A stretch of 64,000 bases of DNA from Neoarius graeffei (Eukaryota; Chordata; Actinopteri; Siluriformes; Ariidae): NCBI RefSeq assembly GCF_027579695.1, contig NC_083589.1:31230835-31294834 (forward strand), in the 5' to 3' direction. The notes under the pieces were generated by a model. It saw only the letters and a list, made by a program, of their open reading frames with translations. It did no database searches and had not been told where the DNA came from. This document shows positions 46,797-57,855 of the stretch, piece by piece (positions within the stretch are counted from its first letter, which is position 1; each line of letters opens with the position of its first letter). A program made the position numbers and the translations under genes.

Positions 46797-47385
46797 GTAA
46801 TACTTAGGCTCACTATAAAGCATCAATTGTACAAACATCTATTGCAATTTCTAAAAATATAACTGGCTCTGTGATACACAGCAGTCAGCTTACTTTCAAA
46901 GAGTTATAACTATACTGCTGTGCACCATACAGACCTAATAATAAAGATTCAGCATTCGCTTTAGTCTTTCATTTTTGAGGCCAGAGTGAAGACTAGAAGT
47001 GTACAGTATATCTGGATTTTGCCATTGTAGTAATAGCAGTATTGCTATGGCTCAGTAGTACTAGTGACTTGAAAACAAGGATATTGCTCTATAACACAGT
47101 CTCAGTAGTATTCTCTGAGATTGTGGTAGATGATTTTCAGTCTGAAGAAGAACATATAATGTTTCTTTTTTTCCACTCCAACCTCCAGTTCATTTTATTG
47201 AACAAATCACTGAATGAATTCTCTATACTAAAATGTGAAAATGGTGAAGGATGACTTATGAAACCATTAGTGTTGTCTCATTGGTGGTGGTGGGGGGTCT
47301 GTGTTTTGTGCTCAGTACCTTCATTTGTGCTTTTTCTACACATACAACAACAACAATTAAAAAATATTATTATTATTACAAAAAG
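46797..47385. other. Start of the host intron, unassigned
   Basis: Intron sequence after donor GTAATA. No repeat termini recognised before the SINE at 47397. Confidence 0.5.
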
Positions 47386-47396
47386 ATAGTTATTTT

Positions 47397-47749
47397 TGGG
47401 CGGCACGGTGGTGTAGCGGTTAGCACAGCAAGAAGGTCCTGGGTTCAAGCCCAGCGGCTGACGAGGGCCTTTCTGTGCGGAGTTTGCATGTTCTCCCCGT
47501 GGGTTTCCTCCGGGTGCTCCGGTTTCCCCTACAGTCCAAAGACATGCAGGTTAGGTTAATTGATGGCTCTAAATTGACCGTAGGTGTGAATGTGAGTGTG
47601 AATGGTTGTCTGTGTCTATGTGTCAGCCCTGTGATGATCTGGTGACTTGTCCAGGGTGTACCCCGCCTCTCACCCATAGTCAGCTATGATAGGCTCCAGC
47701 TTGCCTGTGACCCTGTAGAAGAGGATAAGCGGCTACAGATCATGGATGG
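47397..47749 (+). mobile_element. SINE, GGAT-tail subtype
   Basis: Duplication atagttatttt at 47386-47396 and 47750-47760. Small deletion in the head after gcggttagca. Confidence 0.9.
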
Positions 47750-47785
47750 ATAGTTATTTTCCAACTTTGCAAATTTGTAATCATC

Positions 47786-48141
47786 GGTGGCACGGTGGTG
47801 TAGTGGTTAGCACTGTCACCTCACAGCAAGAAGGTTCTGGGTTCGAGCCCAGTGGCTGACAAGGGCCTTTCTGTGTGGAGTTTGCATGTTCTCCCCGTAT
47901 CTACATGGATTTCCTCCGGGTGCTCCGGTTTCCCCAACAGTCCAAAGACATGCAGGTTAGGTTAGTGGCTCTAAATTGACTGTAGGTGTGAGCGTGAATG
48001 GTTGTCTCTATGTGTCAGCCCTGTGATGACCTGGCGACTTGTCCAGGGTGTACCCAGTCTCTTGCCCACAGTCAGCTGGGATAGGCTCCAGCTTGCCCGC
48101 GACCTTGCACAGGATAAGCGGCCATGGATAATGGATGGATG
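47786..48141 (+). mobile_element. SINE, GGAT-tail subtype, second in tandem
   Basis: Full length, 36 bp downstream of the previous one. Imperfect duplication around 'aaatttgtaatc' and 'aaattggtaatc'. Confidence 0.85.
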
Positions 48142-48789
48142 AAAATTGGTAATCTAACAATGTACAACTTTTCTGAAGCAAAGTTTCATTTTTGTGTTAC
48201 TTATAGAGGCCATCATTTGTTGCCATGTTGTATAGGAAGTATTAAAGGTCTATCTTATGAAAAAATAAAATACCCCCCCCACCCTTGATTAGTAAAATAA
48301 GATTGCAAAATGTTTTGTCTATTTCTACTTTTATTCCTATTAGATACACCACAGAAGATTTTCACTACATCTTCTGCCCCTCGATATTTAGTACAAGTGA
48401 AAATGGTACAGTGGATTGAATAGTTCTGTAAACTTTCCTCTGGCATCCTGTTTCTCATCATACTTCGGGTAGATGTGGAAAGCAAAACTGGAATCACGTA
48501 AAAGGGTTGCATGATAATTAGGTAGTTTCCAAAATATAACAAATGCTGTCTGCTCAAGACCCAGCAAACTGTTCAATGCCTGCCATCCACAATATGAATC
48601 TAAAGGCAGCAAAGATCTATCCATAATTATTCAACATATCCCATAATCCTGTGGGTCATGTCCTGAGAAAAATGGTGTCAGAAAACACTGGTGCAGATAT
48701 CATCACTACAATATTCCATCATACCAAACTACCCTAACCAGCCTGTTGGGTTAGTGAATGTTAGGCAACAGTGTAACCTATTGCTGAAT

Positions 48790-48823
<34 letters not shown>

Positions 48824-48828
48824 GCAAG
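48142..48828. other. Unassigned intron DNA with AAT microsatellite
   Basis: AAT tract at about 48790-48821. Otherwise nothing recognised. Confidence 0.5.
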
Positions 48829-49211
48829 TTTTCATTCATTCAACTCATTATCTGTAGCCACTTTATCCTGTTCTACAGGGTCGCGGGCAAGCTGGAGCCT
48901 ATCCCAGCTGACTACGGGCGAAAGGCGGGGTACACCCTGGACAAGTCGCCAGGTCATCACAGGGCTGACACATAGACACAGACAACCATTCACACTCACA
49001 TTCACACCTACGGTCAATTTAGAGTCACCAGTTAACCTAACCTGCATGTCTTTGGACTGTGGGGGAAACCGGAGCACCCGGAGGAAACCCACGCGGACAC
49101 GGGGAGAACATGCAAACTCCACACAGAAAGGCCCTCGTCGGCCACGGGGCTCGAACCTGGACCTTCTTGCTGTGAGGTGACAGCGCTAACCACTACACCA
49201 CCGTGCCGCCC
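48829..49211 (-). mobile_element. Full-length SINE, 10-bp target duplication
   Basis: Duplication aataagcaag at 48819-48828 and 49212-49221, next to the AAT microsatellite. Confidence 0.9.
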
Positions 49212-49257
49212 AATAAGCAAGATTTATACACAGGAAATTATATATGTGATATATTTT

Positions 49258-49727
49258 ATTTTATTCTTTCCACATTCACTGGATATGAGCAGTCACGAGC
49301 TCTGATTGGCTACTCTATTATTAGGCAATCGAAGACGAAATAAAAACTCTACTTGAAAACAAAACCCCAAAAAATACAAAAAAAGGAACAAAATATGGAA
49401 TAAAAGTATTTGATGGTAAGAATGTATCTTTTTTAATTTTCAAGAATTATTATTATTGCATTTTTCACAAATTGCTACTGTCATTTCGCTGGTTTGTTTA
49501 CATTCTAAGTGGAAATGATTTTGTCCGACATTTTGTATAAAGTTTTTATTTATTGAATTTGCAAAAAAAAACCAACAAAAATGATCTGTTTCTCAAAATC
49601 CGGTGAATGTGGATAGAATAAAACAGTTATTCCACTCAATCTCGTCATACATGACTTAAAGCCAACTCAGCGCCTCTTCAGCTATCACCTCATGTACGAC
49701 TCAATTTTGTAGAATAACTGTTAAATA
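49258..49727. repeat. Overlapping inverted repeats (MITE-like)
   Basis: 'ttattctttccacattcact' near 49261 is inverted at about 49599-49624. A second, compact hairpin follows at about 49621-49727, with arms aacagttattccactcaatc and its near complement ending ...aataactgtt. Confidence 0.55.
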
Positions 49728-50398
49728 TACAGGAAATCTTGCTATGTTACATTTAAATGTATTTCAAATAAAAACAATAACAAAATGCCAACTTACCTCC
49801 ATGTAGTTCAACACGCAAAAATGATTCTCAACTTCAAAACTTTGCAAAATGTTTAGACTCGCAAATCTTTTTGACTCAACACCAGAAAGGACTGAATCAC
49901 AGTCAAAACTTTTTGTGATGCAAAAAAGCCTGGTTTTTTAAAATTACAAACTTGATTTTTGTTGCATGAGAAACATGCTCTCAAAACTGTCTTTTATGCT
50001 TGTATTAACAAAACCACAAAAATACCTTCATAGTTAAAGGTGCAAGCGTTCTAACTGTGAGGCCAAAAAGAAGGGCAATGTAGTAATCTAAGCATGAGGT
50101 AATGAAGGCATGGATGAGCACTTTAGCATCATCCACAGAGAGGGAGTTATAAAGGTGTGCAATATTTTGAAGCTGGAAAAATACTGTTTCAATTATGGAA
50201 TTCACATGAGAATCGAAAGAAAATGTTTAGTAGAAAATGATACTGAGGTTCTGTGTGGTTTGTGTGGACACAACAAGATTACCATCAATATTAATTTGGG
50301 GTGGCACGCTGGTGTAGTGGTTAACGCTGTTGCCTCACAGCTAGAAGGTTCTGTGTTTGAACCTTGTGGCCAACTGTGGCCTTTCTGTGTGGATTTTA

Positions 50399-52006
50399 CA
50401 GTGGTGCTTGAAAGTTTGTGAACCCTTTAGAATTTTTTATATTTCTGCATAAATATGACCTAAAACATCATCAGATTTTCACACAAGTCCTAAAAGTAGA
50501 TAAAGAGAACCCAGTTAAACAAATGAGACAAAAATATTATACTTGGTCATTTATTTATTGAGGAAAATGATCCAATATTACAGATCTGTGAGTGGCAAAA
50601 GTATGTGAACCTTTGCTTTCAGTATCTGGTGTAACCCCCTTGTGCAGCAATAACTGCAACTAAACGTTTACGGTAACTGTTGATCAGTCCTGCACACCGG
50701 CTTGGAGGAATTTTAGCCTGTTCCTCCGTACAGAACAGCTTCAACTCTGGGATGTTGGTGGGTTTCCTCACATGAACTGCTCGCTTCAGGTCCTTCCACA
50801 ACATTTCGATTGGATTAAGGTCAGGACTTTGACTTGGCCATTCCAAAACGTTCACTTTATTCTTCTTTAACCATTCTTTGGTAGAATGACTTGTGTGCTT
50901 AGGGTCGTTGTCTTGCTGCATGACCCACCTTCTCTTGAGATTCAGTTCATGGACAGATGTCCTGACATTTTCCTTTAGAATTCGCTGGTATAATTCAGAA
51001 TTCATTGTTCCATCAATGATGGCAAGCCGTCCTGGCCCAGATGCAGCAAAACAGGCCCAAACCATGATGCTACCACCACCATGTTTCACAGATGGGATAA
51101 GGTTCTCATGCTGGAATGCAGTGGTTTCCTTTCTCCAAACATAACGCTTCTCATTTAAACCAAAAAGTTCTATTTTGGTCTCATCCATCCACAAAACATT
51201 TTTCCAACAGCCTTCTGGCTTATCCACGTGATCTTTAGCAAACTGCAGATGAGTAGCAATGTTCTTTTTGGAGAGCAGTGGCTTTCTCCTTGCAACCCTG
51301 CCATGCACACCATTGTTGTTCAGTGTTCTCCTGATGGTGGACTCATGAACATTAACATTAGCCAATGTGAGAGAGGCCTTCAGTTGCTTAGAAGTTGCCC
51401 TGGGGTCCTTTGTGACCTCGCCAACTATTACACGCCTTGCTTTTGGAGTGATTTGTTGGTGGACCACTCCTGGGGAGGGTAACAATGGTCTTGAATTTCC
51501 TCCATTTGTACACAATCTGTCTGACTGTTGAGTGGTGGAGTCCAAACTCTTTAGAGATGGTTTTGTAACCTTTTCCAGCCTGATGAGCATCAACAACGCT
51601 TTTTCTGAGGTCCTCAGAAATCTCCTTTGTTCATGCCATAATACACTTCCACAAACATGCATTGTGAAGATCAGACTTTGATAGATCCCTGTTCTTTAAA
51701 TAAAACAGGGTGCCCACTCACACCTGATTGTCATCCCATTGATTGAAAACACCTGACTCTAATTTCACCTTCAAATTAACTGCTAATCCTAGAGGTTCAC
51801 ATACTTTTGCCACTCACAGATATGTAATATTGGATCATTTTCCTCAATAAATAAATGACCAAGTATACTATTTTTGTCTCATTTATTTAACTGGGTTCTC
51901 TTTATCTACTTTTAGGACTTGTGTGAAAATCTGATGATGTTTTAGGTCATATTTATGCAGAAATATAGAAAATTCTAAAGGGTTCACAAACTTTCAAGCA
52001 CCACTG
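50399..52006 (-). mobile_element. Tc1 family A, copy 4, nested in a SINE
   Basis: 1608 bp with intact inverted ends and a TA duplication (50397-50398, 52007-52008) inside the SINE sequence 'ggatttta|catgttc'. This is the best preserved family A copy in the window. Confidence 0.94.
50619..51613 (-). pseudogene. Tc1-like transposase, copy 4, nearly intact
   Basis: The reverse frame is open from about 51463 to 50619. It holds the second helix-turn-helix (VHESTIRRTLNNNGVHGRVA), first Asp (VLWMDETKIELFG), GGGSIMVWACFAASGPG, second Asp ([12 protein letters not shown]) and Glu (SPDLNPIEMLWKDL) with DD34E spacing. A two-base deletion near 51452 (relative to copy 3, in 'accaacaaatcactcc') shifts the frame of the N-terminal domain, and codon 3 of the presumed start is TGA. 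The catalytic domain therefore looks intact but the DNA-binding start is not. Confidence 0.88.
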
Positions 52007-52144
52007 TACATGTTCTTCCTGTGCCTATGTGGATTTCCTCTAGGTGCTCTAGTTTTGTACCTTAGTGACTAATTGTAAAGTAAAATAATTACCGAGACTA
52101 AGAACTAATTGTTAGATAAAACTGGTGAGACTAAAATACCCGTT

Positions 52145-53289
52145 CTTGGGTTTCAGTCATGTGACTTTTCTTAGCAATTTCACTTCCAGTAAAACAGCTG
52201 GTGGTCTCGCAAACCAAAATGGCTGCTGTAGCGCAAACAACTAGCAATAACTTATCAGAGTATGTTCGTAATCTAGAAGCCACTGCTCACTTTAGATATA
52301 TTCAGAAGATTGCTATGCGCAATGGATTCGACCCCTACAGTCTGGGAAAGAAGGATTTGTCATACGATCTCTCAAACTACCCTTCAGTCGAGTTCCCCGA
52401 TATCTCGAACTATCTGGTGTTGCAGACGTCCTTCTACACCGCAAAACAGATGAAAGTGTGGAAGAGTATGGAGACTTACAACTTTTTTGTATGTGGCTGG
52501 GTAAAGGACCTCGGTATGAAGTCACTGCCGAATGAATCCTGGATTGTTTTTGTCCGTGTAAGTATGTTTTTATTTAAGCTTTTCGTTCATGTCTTTACAA
52601 TGAAGCGCTGCAAGTTGAAGTGTAAACAAACAACAGTTGGCTTGATTCTCACTTGTGTTGGCTCTTATCTCTCAGGTAAATCATTCACACAGAGCATCAG
52701 AAACCCCTTTAAAGACCTGGATCTTAGTTAAACAAGATGGAGAAGTGATCACGGCGCATTGTAACTGTATGGCTGGGGAAGAATTTTGTCGGACCTTCAT
52801 GCATATGGACTTTGTGAAGAGTGAGGAGTAAACAAAGAAACAGCTGGGGATTTTAGCTCTTTGTGACTAAAAAAAGTCCCATAAAATAACGACACATAGC
52901 AAGAAAAGTACTTGGAAAACACTAAGGACATAGCTGAGAGGGAGATACAAACCTTTCACCAAGTGATCACTGCAAACTCAAGCATGCTTCAACTCGGCTC
53001 CTTTCGATTTCAGTGAGAGGTTCAAAAGCCACCTTTCTTGATGCCTTTTTGTGAAATCCTGTGTTCGTTCACCCTTTTTATTAGTTCACGAGGAACCCTG
53101 AAGAAACTTTTATCAGTTTCATGGTTTGATCGATTTGAACAACCTAAAACAATGCAAGCGTAAGGCATTTTTCATGCGAGCAATGCACCTTCTCCGTACA
53201 AACGCTTTGTCAACTGAGCTTTGGTAGACCACCAGCTAAAGTTTTGAATAACTAATGAGGCAGATGTGACGTCACGTGAAACCCAAAAA
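52145..53289 (+). mobile_element. YqaJ/SWIM-protein transposon remnant (ISL2EU-like)
   Basis: The left cttgggtttcagtcatgtga and the complement of the right 'cacgtgaaacccaaaaa' are inverted. It encodes a spliced protein start (separate entry) of the kind that accompanies YqaJ nucleases in ISL2EU-type transposons. The nuclease itself is missing, so this is an internally deleted copy. Inserted in the tail of a SINE. Confidence 0.6.
52219..52831 (+). pseudogene. Truncated SWIM-domain protein, two exons
   Basis: Exon 1 (52219-52557) begins MAAVAQTTSNNLSEYVRNLE and includes FDPYSLGKKDLSYDLSNYP. It ends at donor cgt|GTAAGT. The acceptor ...atctctcag| at 52675 opens exon 2 in phase 0: [20 protein letters not shown], then [20 protein letters not shown], ending in TAA at 52829. 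The CxC part of a SWIM zinc site is present, but the expected following Cys-x-His is lost (CRT). The downstream YqaJ region is absent. Not a host gene: the frame lies wholly between transposon ends. Confidence 0.65.
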
Positions 53290-54515
53290 TAAGTGTGAGT
53301 GTGAATGGTAGTTCATTTCTGTATTAGCCCTGTGATAGACTGGTGATCTGCCCAGGGTGTACCCCATTCCATTGGCTCCAGCTTCCCCCATGACTCTGAC
53401 AGATAAGTGGTATAAATAATAGATGGATGAATGGTATATTAAGTTAAAGAAAAGATGTTTAGTACTCAGGAGTAGAGCTTTTGTTTTATCTGTGTTCAGT
53501 CTGAGATAGTAAGACTCCAACCAAGCCTTCACATCATGGATACAGGCAGATAATGAAGGGGGTGGGAGAGATGAGTTACATCTAGTACTAATATAGATCT
53601 GCATATCGTCAGCATAACAGTGAAATCCCAGACCATGGCAACGGATTATTTGACCAAGTGGCAGTATGTGTATTATGAAAAGAATGGACCCAAGGACAGA
53701 ACCTTGTGGAACACCTTAGTTAACCAGACAAACAGATGAGTTATGTTCTTTAATGGAGATGAACTGGTTTTAGGATAAAAACTGTACCAGTGATGCCAAC
53801 AGCTGAGAGACAGGCAAGAAGCATGTGATGACATATGTCAAATGCAGAACTAAGATCAAGGAAGAGCAAAATATTAAGTAAGCCAGAATCTGTAGAAAGG
53901 AGAAAATTATTAAAAACTCTAAGAAGTGCTGTTTCAGCACTGTGTAATGGTCAAAAACCAGAATTAAATGGTTCATAAATATTATTTAGGTCAAGATGAG
54001 ACTGTAGCTAGGAAGTGAGAACCCTTTCAAGAAGTTTTGCAATAAAAGGTTGATTAGAAATGGGTCTATAGTTATTTGTATAGTTATTATACAAGTTATA
54101 TGAGTTATTTGAGTCAAGGCAAGGTTTTTTGAAGACTGGTGAGACCGATGCTATTTTTAGCCCTTGTGGAACAACCTCAGTGGTAATAGAACAGTTGATA
54201 AACTGTATAAGGGCAGGGGTAAGAGAAAGCATGCAGTTTTAAGGAGGGAAGTATGAACAGGATCAAGCTGACAGAAGGAGGAATTTGATTTCTTAATATG
54301 TTCAGACACATCAGTTGGAGCAATAGGAGTGAAGAAAGACAGGTTTGGGGGGGATCAGGACACTTTGTCCAATGACCATTTTGTCCAATGCCATTTCGTC
54401 CAATAGTTGAGACATTTCATGTCCAAAGCCTTTTTCCTACACACTATCAATTATTTTATATGTGGTGACAATATGTGCGACAAGATTGAGATATAAACAA
54501 ACCATAATTCATTTA

Positions 54516-55890
54516 AAGGTCCCATGGCATGGTGGTTTGTTGATGCTTTAAACGGGCTCGTGGAGGTTTCCGGATGTTATATCTGCAGCCTTTCTCGAAA
54601 TGAACCCTCGGCACGTAGATATAGCCTCCTGGGAGAAAGCCCCATTTCAGCGCTTTTCCCAGTGCGTCATTTTGCTAATGAGAAGCAGGAGGCGGGGAAG
54701 GGTAGAGGGTGGGGGCAGGTCTTATCATTAATATTCATGACATGTAAACGTGTTACCTCTGATTGGCTAACAGCACTGTGACGCTACCTCCAGTGGGTCA
54801 GAACAAGCGGATGTGGGTGTCTTACTATGGCGAGAGAGAAGGAACAAACCACGAAGGGAAAAATACCGCGCGCTGACGTCATTAAGGTGCGACGCGAGGA
54901 AATAAAATAAATTCAACAAATGTTTGGGTTTTTACTGAATAAACAAACAAATAAAATGAACGAGTGACTTAAAAAAAGAATGTGGGTGTCTTTGTAAAAA
55001 CTGTTTTGATTGGCTATTATAACAGAGCATGCTGCATGCTTTTTGGTTTTGTAGCGCAGAGTACCTGGCTAACTGCAGGAAGCGGTTAGCTGCACAGCTA
55101 ATGTAGCCATTGCAAGGCTAACGTGGCACTGATTTTAAAACACGGCAAAACACAAGCTCATAAGTTACAGTCAATTTCCAGACTAAACTCAGTTTAACAG
55201 AGCATGCTGCATGCTTTTTTGTTTTGTAGCACAGAGTACCTGGCTAACTGCAGGAAGCAGTTAGCTGCACAGCTAATGTAGCCATTGCAAGGCTAACGTG
55301 GCACCGATTTTAAAACACGGCAAAACGACTTAACAGTTATACACTTACTTGTTCGGTGTTTGTGGCTGATGCGGCAGGGATGCTTGGTACGGACCCAGGC
55401 TTCAGTGACAGTTGATGTGCAAAACCTGCCCTGTACTGTCCCAAGTTGTGGAAACATTCATCAGGAAAATGCTTCTGACAAACATACACCGTCTTAGGTA
55501 GACTCGACGGCGTATTATTGGAGTAAATAAAATTAAGCCACTGCGTCTTCAGGGGCTCTCCCGTCGGCAGTAAAAACAGACTCCTTTCTGTATTGTCACA
55601 TCCATGTACGGCGCAACGTCCATGTTTGGTGGCAACTTTTGAGCTGGGCGGGCAATCCATACAGTGGGTAGGAATCCAGAGGGGGGGCGTGGGGATCATC
55701 TCCCTTGCTGACGTAGGCAAGGGAAGAGTTTATCAACTCGCCGTTTTGATGCGCCATTCTCAAATGTTGGGCATAGTTTGGTTTACACATTATGAAATTT
55801 CTAGCCACTGGGGTGACTTAAGAAGGTCAGAGGAACTCATTTTAACGTTAAAAAACCTCAGAAAGTGAAAATTTCATGCCATGGGGCCTG
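54516..55890 (-). mobile_element. THAP-encoding inverted-repeat transposon, non-autonomous
   Basis: Ends AAGGTCCCATGGCATG and inverted CATGCCATGGGGCCTG, flanked by TA. Subterminal sequence 'gtgaaaatttcatgcc' and 'ggttttttaacgttaaaa' is typical of abundant teleost Harbinger/ISL2EU-like elements. Only the THAP exon remains. Contains a direct duplication of about 127 bp (55021 and 55196, 175 bp apart). Confidence 0.75.
55353..55720 (-). pseudogene. THAP zinc-finger exon of the transposon
   Basis: The reverse frame encodes a C2CH THAP domain: GRCAVHGCDNTERSLFLLPT (first Cys pair), LKTQWLNFIYSNN (conserved Trp), VYVCQKHFPDECF (Cys and His), and ends GQYRAGFAHQLSLKPGSVPS with the proline box. The exon runs into a donor, aacaa|GTAAGTG, near 55352. 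No downstream transposase exon survives inside the element. THAP domains bind the ends of such transposons; a surviving domain without catalytic partner could at most act as a competitor. Confidence 0.75.
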
Positions 55891-56177
55891 TAAGGGAATG
55901 CATTAAGCAGGTTTATGACTGCGTCTCCCCATAATAAATGGAAACATATGCCTAATGATAGTGAAGTGATAATATGCACGACAAATTGCTGTATATTTTT
56001 AAACCAATCCTAAAGAAGAATTCTCAATAGAATTTGACCGAAGTGGAAAACATTTTTGGAAAGCAAATGAGTGACCCTTACCATTCATTACAGGCTGCTC
56101 GCCGAGCTTTGAGTCCAGTGAAGCTGTTTAATTCATCATATATCCAGTCTTAATAAGGTGCGCGCGCAGTCCGGAGG

Positions 56178-56267
56178 GTCTGCGTGGGTTTCCTCCGGGT
56201 GCTCCGGTTTCCCCCACAGTCCAAAGACATGCAGGTTAGGTTAATTGGTGGCTCTAAATTGACAGTA
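56178..56267 (+). mobile_element. SINE central-domain fragment
   Basis: ctgcgtgggtttcctccggg through attggtggctctaaattgac. No head, tail or duplication. Confidence 0.8.
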
Positions 56268-57195
56268 GGAGTCTACAGTTAATCTCTCAATCCAGAGAGT
56301 CCTGCATGAGGAGAGTTTTTGTCTAATATTTCTTGGATTTTACATGAATACTAGGTAGGAATCCATCGTTTTGAACACACTCGTTGAGAAAGACGAGTCT
56401 GGGGCGATCTTTACTTGCCATTAGATTTCACAACTCGCGTTTGTCGAGTGGTGGGTGGTTAAACTACATGCTGCAAAAATGTGTTTTGCTTTGGTCAAAT
56501 TCCACTGGGAATTCCTCCTTTTTTTGAGCAAACAAATACCTGAAATATAAAATAATTGATAGTGCGTATGAAAAAGGTTTTGGACGAAATGTCTTAACTA
56601 TTGGATGAAATGGCATTGGACGAAGTGTCCTGTATCCGTTTGGGGTTTGGTAGGTGTTCTGGAAGAAAATCATCAGGAGAAGTGTTTAAGACAAAGAAGG
56701 AGTTGTAAATTAAAGCAATCTTATTCAGGAAATGTTTAAGAAAGGAATTACATAGGTCATCAGACCCAGACAGATTGTTTTTTTACAGAGGTCATCAGAC
56801 CCAGTGGCAGGAAGATGCACAAGTTTATTAACTGTAGCAAAAAACATCTAAGGCCTACATTTAGCACTACTTATCAAGGAAGGAATATAGGAGGAGCAAG
56901 CAGCATTAAGGGTGTTTCTGTAGAGCTGTATGTGATCAGAACACAAGTATGAGTGAATAGAGAGGCCAGTTTTCTCTTATATATCACCCAAATGAGGATG
57001 GGTTCCCTTTTGGGTCTGGTTCCTCTCGAGGTTTCTTCTTTATGTCATCTGAGGGAGTTTTTCCTTGCCACCATTGCCATGGGTTTGCTCACTGAGGATA
57101 GATTAGGGACAATAGCTCATGTTAAAATCATTAAAATTCTGTAAAGCTGCTTTGCGACAATGTCTATTGTTAAAAGCACTATAAAAATAAACTTG

Positions 57196-57448
57196 ACTTG
57201 ACTTGATATAGATGCTACAGTCAATGACCAGAAGCTTTCATGGCTTGGAAAACCAGGGAACCAAGGAAAAGAATAACAGGATGGTACATGTGTAGCTTTA
57301 ATAGAGGCAAAATCATCAAGAACTTCTAAAACGGATAAGTTTTAGAGAAACAGGATGTAATCATGGAAGGAGAGTTGAATAGAGGAGGTTAAAGAGGATG
57401 AATCAAGGGAAGCCGAAAAGGAAATAGGATCAGTAGATTTTAAATTTC
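57196..57448. other. Unassigned intron DNA
   Basis: May continue the reverse-strand LINE, but no diagnostic motif was seen. Confidence 0.35.
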
Positions 57449-57462
57449 AGAAACATAGTGGT

Positions 57463-57841
57463 GGGGTGGCACGGTGGTGTAGTGGTTAGCACTGTCACCT
57501 CACAGCAAGAAGGTTCTGGGTTCGAGCCCAGTGGCCGGCGAGGGCCTTTCTGTGTGGAGTTTGCATGTTCTCCCCGTGTCCGCGTGGGTTTCCTCCGGGT
57601 GCTCCGGTTTCCCCCACAGTCCAAAGACATGCAGGTTAGGCTAATTGGTGACTCTAAATTGACCGTAGGCGTGAATGTGAGTGTGAATGGTTGTTTGTCT
57701 CTGTGTCAGCCCTGTGATAACCTGGCGACTTGTCCAGGGTGTACCCTGCCTCTCACCCATAGTCAGCTGGGATAGGTTCCAGCTTGCCCACGACTCTGCA
57801 CAAAATAAACGGTTACAGATAATGGATGGATGGCTGGATGG
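57463..57841 (+). mobile_element. Full-length SINE, 14-bp target duplication
   Basis: GGAT-tail subtype. Duplication agaaacatagtggt at 57449-57462 and 57842-57855. Confidence 0.93.
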
Positions 57842-57855
57842 AGAAACATAGTGGT

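Larger units (their letters stand above)
50301..53432 (+). mobile_element. SINE split into three pieces by two transposons
   Basis: Head at 50301-50398 (gtggcacgctggtgtagtgg), middle at 52009-52060 (catgttcttcctgtgcctat) and tail at 53292-53432 (gtgtgagtgtgaatgg ... gataagtgg, atggatgaatgg). The breaks hold a Tc1 (50399-52006) and a YqaJ/SWIM-type element (about 52145-53289). A diverged, hence older, copy. Confidence 0.8.
54356..56632. mobile_element. 2.3-kb inverted-repeat element interrupting the LINE
   Basis: CAGGACACTTTGTCCAATG at the left and the complement of 'cattggacgaagtgtcctg' at the right; similarity runs for more than 60 bp (gccatttcgtccaatagttg). No transposase recognised. It contains a nested THAP element (54516-55890) and a SINE fragment (56178-56267). 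Confidence 0.75.
50040..56990 (-). pseudogene. LINE reverse transcriptase split by nested insertions
   Basis: Three reverse-strand pieces of one non-LTR ORF2. 56633-56990: linker before RT (DLCNSFLKHFLNKI, FFQNTYQTPNG). 53433-54355: RT core, with ITTEVVPQGLKIASVSPVFK, NYRPISNQPFIAKLLERVL and, in shifted frames, FLDLSSAFD and YYLRLNTDKTKALLLSTKH. 50040-50300: thumb region (FDSHVNSIIETVFFQLQNIA, DDAKVLIHAFITSCLDYYIA). The pieces lie in the correct order and spacing for one insertion, interrupted by a SINE complex (50301-53432) and an inverted-repeat element (54356-56632). Heavily mutated. Confidence 0.75.

Noticed and set aside
52201..52731. 176-residue open frame as a host gene
   Set aside because: It reads through an intron (GTAAGT...CTCAG). 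The spliced form is a truncated transposon SWIM protein between inverted repeats.
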